34,516 bases of DNA from contig JAKSKZ010000040.1 in assembly GCA_024401475.1 (NCBI GenBank), positions 1 to 34,516 on the forward strand, in the 5' to 3' direction. Positions 31,231 to 34,516 of the stretch are shown in pieces. The position numbers and the translations under genes were made by a program. This DNA is from Paludibacteraceae bacterium. GTDB lineage: Bacteria; Bacteroidota; Bacteroidia; Bacteroidales; Paludibacteraceae. Under the pieces are notes generated by a model. It worked only from the letters and a program-made list of their open reading frames with translations. It did not search any database and was not told where the DNA came from. Within the stretch, counting starts at the first letter, position 1, and each line of letters starts with the position of its first letter.

Positions 31231-33537
31231 ATGAAATTATTCAAACTTTTTATATGTGTGACTCTCTCCCTGATGGGGTTATTCCTTTCGGCATGTTCGC
31301 CGACGAAGTTTGTCCCAGAGGGTCAATATCTATTGGACAAGGTCGATTTCGTGACGGAAACCGATGCTTTGAGCAATAGTGATTTGAAATTGTATCTTCG
31401 CCAAGAACCTAATTTTAAGGTTTTCGGTCTCTATAAGTTATACCTCTCTTTCTATAACATGTCTGGTCGTGATTCGACAAAGTGGCGTAACAAGCAACTT
31501 AGAAGTATCGGCGAGCCGCCCGTTATATATGACGGGTATATGACCAGTCGTTCTGAGCAGGAGATTGAAAAATATGTTCGTTCCAAGGGCTTCTGCAATG
31601 CTGAGGTCAAGGCGTGGACGGAGTTTAATAATAAGAAGGCAAAGGTGACCTATTATATTAAGGAGAACGAGCCCTATCGTTTGAGGAATATAACCTATAA
31701 TTTTGCTTCCGATTCAGAAATCGATTCTTTGTATACGGCTTCAGACCAAAAGAGTTCTCTTCTGAAGAAGGGCATGCTTTTCGATATTGACCAATTGGAT
31801 GAGGAGCGCAAACGTATAGATAAACTCTTGAAAAGGAGAGGGTATTACTATTTTAACAAAGATTATTTGACCTATACGGCCGATAGTTCATTGAAGAGTC
31901 ATGAGGTGGATGTGACGTTGAGTTTGAAACCATATCTGAAGTCGTTGCCCGACGGGACGATGGAGGAGGTGCACCATAAACGCTATACGGTGCGAGACGT
32001 GAATATGTTGGTCTTGAAAGATTCCAAATCCACATACTCTCCATATTTCCATTATGATACGCTGAGGTATAAGCCGAATTTGAATATTATTTCAGATGGG
32101 AAGCCTATATTGAGGCCGAAAGTTTTGGATGAGGAGCTGTGCATCTACCCTCATTTGCCTTATAGTAGCTTTTTTGTGGATAGAACTTATGCGAAACTGA
32201 ATGCGTTGGGGGCTGTGCGTTCAACGAACATTGAGTTTGTCGCGTTGGCCGACAGCTCTAGTCAGTTGGATTGCTTCGTTTTGATCAGTCCAAGCAAGGC
32301 TCAGTCCTTCTCCCTTGATTTGGAGGGGACGAACTCTTGGGGCGATTTGGGTTTTGCAGTTACAGGCGGATACACGCACAAGAATATATTCAGAGGTTCG
32401 GAGACCTTTAATTTGAAGGGTAGGTATGAACAAGAAGCCTATTCTGGCATCACGAACTTTTTGAGCGATTACACAAAGGATATTGGAGCGGAGATGAGTA
32501 TCAACTTCCCTCGTTTCATGTTCCCTTTCACGACTCGCGCCTTCCGTCAGCGCATCAATGCCTCGACCGAGTTTAAGTTGTCGTACAACTATCAGACGAG
32601 GCCGAACACCTACGAGAAGTACTCTTCGACCATCGGAGTTCGTTATATTTGGAACATGCGTAGGTTTTATCGCTATTGTTTCGATATCATCGATTTGAAT
32701 TATGTGAACATCAATACACATCCTGATTTTGACTCGTTGTATAGTGCACCGAAGTACTCCGTCTTGAGGGATAGTTATTCCGACCACTTTATCTTCAGTT
32801 CAGGATTCTCCCTTGTCTTTGATGATAAGACCAGCCAGCGCCGTAGAGATAAGACCTATTATAAGATAGCGGTGGAGAGTGCGGGAAACCTATTGCAGGG
32901 CATTTGTACGTTGGCCGATCGTAAACCGAATGAAAATGGGCAGTTGGAATTTGCCGGTTTGCCATTCTCTCAATATGTGAAGGGCGAGGCACATTTTGCG
33001 CGAAGCAAGTATATCGACCGTAAGAATATTCTGGTCTATCACATCGGATGTGGGTTGGCCTATCCATACGGTAATGCGGAGATCGTGCCTTTCGAGAAAC
33101 GATTTTTTGGAGGAGGTGCCAACAGTGTAAGAGGTTGGTCGGTTCGTACGCTCGGACCGGGAAGTTATTCGTCGGAGAACAAAGACGATTTTGTCAAGCA
33201 GTCGGGCGATGTGAAGTTGGATGCGAACATAGAGCATAGGACCAAACTCTTTTGGAAAATAGAGATGGCTGCGTTTTTCGATGCGGGAAATGTCTGGACC
33301 ATCCGTCAATACGAGTCTCAACCCAAAGGTGCATTCTCTTTCAATTCTTTCTATAAAGAGATTGCGATGGCATACGGAGCGGGTTTGCGTTTCGATTTCA
33401 CCTTCTTCCTTTTGCGCTTTGATATGGGTGTGAAGGCCTTCGATCCATCACGTAGTTCCGCAGATCGCTGGCGTTTCAAAGGATTGAACTGGTCGGACGA
33501 TTTTGCCTTCCATTTTGCGATAGGTTATCCGTTCTAA
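31231..33537 (+). CDS. tamL: TamL-type BamA/Omp85 family outer-membrane lipoprotein
   Basis: A 768-residue lipoprotein: signal with lipobox LSAC (C22), then the typical TKFVPEGQYLLDKV opening. POTRA-like repeats occupy about 40-320 (including KVTYYIKENEPYRLRNITYN and KRIDKLLKRRGYYYF). The C-terminal Omp85 barrel spans about 350-768, with the lid-loop motif FFGGGANSVRGWSVRTLGPG (the family's RG motif) and an aromatic end, FAIGYPF. In Bacteroidota TamL replaces TamA and works with TamB in outer-membrane protein or lipid transport. No tamB is seen directly next to it in the window. The last strand signal suggests it is inserted by the BAM complex. Confidence 0.9.
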   Translation: MKLFKLFICVTLSLMGLFLSACSPTKFVPEGQYLLDKVDFVTETDALSNSDLKLYLRQEPNFKVFGLYKLYLSFYNMSGRDSTKWRNKQLRSIGEPPVIYDGYMTSRSEQEIEKYVRSKGFCNAEVKAWTEFNNKKAKVTYYIKENEPYRLRNITYNFASDSEIDSLYTASDQKSSLLKKGMLFDIDQLDEERKRIDKLLKRRGYYYFNKDYLTYTADSSLKSHEVDVTLSLKPYLKSLPDGTMEEVHHKRYTVRDVNMLVLKDSKSTYSPYFHYDTLRYKPNLNIISDGKPILRPKVLDEELCIYPHLPYSSFFVDRTYAKLNALGAVRSTNIEFVALADSSSQLDCFVLISPSKAQSFSLDLEGTNSWGDLGFAVTGGYTHKNIFRGSETFNLKGRYEQEAYSGITNFLSDYTKDIGAEMSINFPRFMFPFTTRAFRQRINASTEFKLSYNYQTRPNTYEKYSSTIGVRYIWNMRRFYRYCFDIIDLNYVNINTHPDFDSLYSAPKYSVLRDSYSDHFIFSSGFSLVFDDKTSQRRRDKTYYKIAVESAGNLLQGICTLADRKPNENGQLEFAGLPFSQYVKGEAHFARSKYIDRKNILVYHIGCGLAYPYGNAEIVPFEKRFFGGGANSVRGWSVRTLGPGSYSSENKDDFVKQSGDVKLDANIEHRTKLFWKIEMAAFFDAGNVWTIRQYESQPKGAFSFNSFYKEIAMAYGAGLRFDFTFFLLRFDMGVKAFDPSRSSADRWRFKGLNWSDDFAFHFAIGYPF

Positions 33538-33620
33538 GAAAGATAGGGAAGGTCATTTTATATTGTTGGAATAAAAATGGAGAATTTTTAGCGGCCGTTT
33601 GAATATTTCTTTGATTTTAT

Positions 33621-33651
33621 TTTGATGGCAAGGGAAAAGTCTCTATCTTTG
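33621..33651 (+). promoter_or_regulatory. Bacteroidota-type promoter for tRNA-Arg
   Basis: TTTG (33621-33624), a 19-base spacer and TATCTTTG (33644-33651) form one of the best promoter matches in the window. It ends 20 bases before the tRNA. Confidence 0.75.
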
Positions 33652-33671
33652 CATCACCAAAAAATAAGGAT

Positions 33672-33745
33672 GGTCGGGTAGCTCAGCTGGATAGAGCAAC
33701 AGCCTTCTAAGCTGTGGGTCAAGGGTTCGAATCCCTTCTCGATCA
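33672..33745 (+). tRNA. tRNA-Arg (anticodon UCU)
   Basis: All arms can be drawn: acceptor GGTCGGG with CTCGATC (two G-U pairs), D arm GCTCAGCTGGATAGAGC, anticodon stem ACAGC/GCTGT with loop CTTCTAA (anticodon TCT at 33706-33708), T arm AAGGG-TTCGAAT-CCCTT, and discriminator A at 33745. CCA is not encoded. The anticodon reads AGA and AGG codons. Confidence 0.95.
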
Positions 33746-33751
33746 CGAAGT

Positions 33752-33793
33752 AAAGGAAATCAATGAATTACATTGGTTTCCTTTCTTTTTTTT
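33752..33793 (+). terminator. Intrinsic terminator of tRNA-Arg
   Basis: AAAGGAAATCAATG pairs with CATTGGTTTCCTTT (one G-U pair) around a short loop and is followed by a T-rich run. Confidence 0.85.
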
Positions 33794-33931
33794 AGACAAA
33801 ACGGGATGCTGAATTCAATCCTCAGGAGACATTGTGGACACGACATTTTGATTGTGCATGAAACAATCTGTTTGTTATAAAAATCAGTCATAAACTTGGA
33901 CAGGTCCTATATCATGTGTCGAAGATTGGCG

Positions 33932-33966
33932 TATATATTGTATATATGATATATAGTATATTTTTG
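33932..33966 (+). promoter_or_regulatory. Promoter and AT-rich palindromic operator of the toxin-antitoxin pair
   Basis: TTG (33938-33940), an 18-base spacer and TATTTTTG (33959-33966) form the promoter. The spacer is a chain of TATAT/ATATA palindromes, the kind of site that ribbon-helix-helix antitoxins bind to repress their own operon. Confidence 0.5.
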
Positions 33967-33982
33967 TGAAAAATTGACTGCT

Positions 33983-34231
33983 ATGGAAACAACATTAGAA
34001 ACAAAAAGAAAAGTTATAGATATAAGTGCGGATACATTTCGCGCACTTTCTGTTATGGCGGCAAGCAAAGGCACAAACTTGAAAAAAATGATTGAAGGTA
34101 TTCTTGACCTTGTGGCAGAAGATTTTGAGGCGAATGACCAATATTCTTGGTTACTCAAAGAACTCCCCGAAGGGAAGGAAATGGCAAGCGAAAAGGAGAA
34201 AAAGGATTTTGAAGATTGGCTTGGTGTATGA
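33983..34231 (+). CDS. Antitoxin, ribbon-helix-helix type
   Basis: The 82-residue product from the ATG at 33983 has an N-terminal KRKVIDISADTFRALSVMAA, then SKGTNLKKMIEGILDLVAED, a beta strand plus two helices that fit a ribbon-helix-helix DNA-binding fold. An acidic C-terminal part (about 50-82) should wrap the toxin. Its stop codon overlaps the toxin start (ATGA), the usual arrangement of type II modules. It most likely neutralises the 34228 product and represses the operon. Confidence 0.75.
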   Translation: METTLETKRKVIDISADTFRALSVMAASKGTNLKKMIEGILDLVAEDFEANDQYSWLLKELPEGKEMASEKEKKDFEDWLGV

Positions 34232-34479
34232 AGGTAGAATATTCAAAAATCTTTATCAAAGCAGCGAAGAAACTTTCTGGGAAAACATTGGAAAGTCTAA
34301 AAAACGCAATTGTAGAAGTGAAAAATGCTAAGTCTATCGCAGAAATTTCAGATTGTAAGAAACTGAAGAGTTATGAGGGAATCTATCGCATACGTATTGG
34401 CGATTATAGAGCATTTTTCAATTGTCATCTGGAAATCGTTGATGGAATTGTGAGATTTGAGTATTTAGTCAGCCCTTAA
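34228..34479 (+). CDS. RelE/ParE-family toxin
   Basis: The ATG at 34228 overlaps the antitoxin stop by four bases. The 83-residue product has the small RelE/ParE fold: VEYSKIFIKAAKKLSGKTLE (beta strand and helix), then LKSYEGIYRIRIGDYRAFF, the central strand block with conserved basic residues, and a final strand VRFEYLVSP. The RIGDYR motif is that of the RelE/mRNA-interferase group, so mRNA cleavage at the ribosome is the likely activity, with gyrase inhibition (ParE type) as the alternative. It is the last complete gene in the window. Confidence 0.8.
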   Translation: MKVEYSKIFIKAAKKLSGKTLESLKNAIVEVKNAKSIAEISDCKKLKSYEGIYRIRIGDYRAFFNCHLEIVDGIVRFEYLVSP

Positions 34480-34516
34480 AAAGCTAACTTATTTTCCGGA
34501 AAGCGAATTTCAAAAC

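Noticed and set aside
1..34516. CRISPR array or DGR reverse transcriptase in the window
   Set aside because: No regularly spaced direct repeats were seen on reading, and no protein carries the reverse transcriptase signature; every large frame is explained by another family.

Overview
The window looks like chromosomal DNA of a Bacteroidales bacterium (phylum Bacteroidota). The evidence is a type IX secretion sorting domain, a TamL-type lipoprotein, DUF4403 and DUF4831 proteins, WbqC and Ig-like lipoprotein genes, and many promoters of the Bacteroidota kind (TTTG or TTG, a 18-20 base spacer, then TAnnTTTG) in place of -35/-10 boxes. The species cannot be named from the sequence alone. Most of the window is ordinary core genome.

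Layout. Bases 1-70 hold the last bases of a 5S rRNA gene and its terminator, so the window starts just after an rRNA operon. Bases 538-1964 (+) form a two-gene accessory cassette: a small type IX secretion substrate, then a C-type-lectin-like protein whose 3' end resembles the variable region of a diversity-generating retroelement (DGR) target. A repeat-rich gap (1965-2202) follows. Bases 2203-6860 (-) carry pgeF, obg, aguB and recJ. Bases 7304-9166 (+) encode a ClC-type channel or antiporter with CBS domains. Bases 9223-11044 (-) carry an HPPK-like gene and a DUF4403 gene. Bases 11608-14211 (+) are three tandem paralogous outer-membrane barrel genes, the third fused to an OmpA peptidoglycan-binding domain. 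recQ (14298-16199, +) follows. Bases 16257-18469 (-) carry a DUF4831 gene, a small holin-like membrane protein and a ComEA-like helix-hairpin-helix protein. mnmA (18709-19752, +) is followed by a Fic-domain remnant on the opposite strand. Bases 20060-25770 (+) look like one operon: a 25-codon leader ORF, an Ig-like lipoprotein, WbqC, an acyltransferase, radC and a polysaccharide deacetylase-like gene. Then come cdd (-), a glucosaminidase/LysM gene (+), nfeD with an SPFH gene (+), a macrodomain-like gene (+), a repeat-rich gap, glmM (-), tamL (+), tRNA-Arg(UCU) (+) and a type II toxin-antitoxin pair (+) at the right edge.

How the genes relate. Many concern the cell envelope: peptidoglycan precursor supply and editing (glmM, pgeF, the glucosaminidase), outer-membrane assembly and anchoring (tamL, the OmpA-type protein), lipid and surface-glycan chemistry (the acyltransferase, WbqC and deacetylase-like genes). 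A second theme is DNA repair (recJ, recQ, radC). The most unusual item is the DGR-like variable protein at 1038-1964. No reverse transcriptase or template repeat is visible in the window, so any diversification would have to act from elsewhere in the genome or be a thing of the past.
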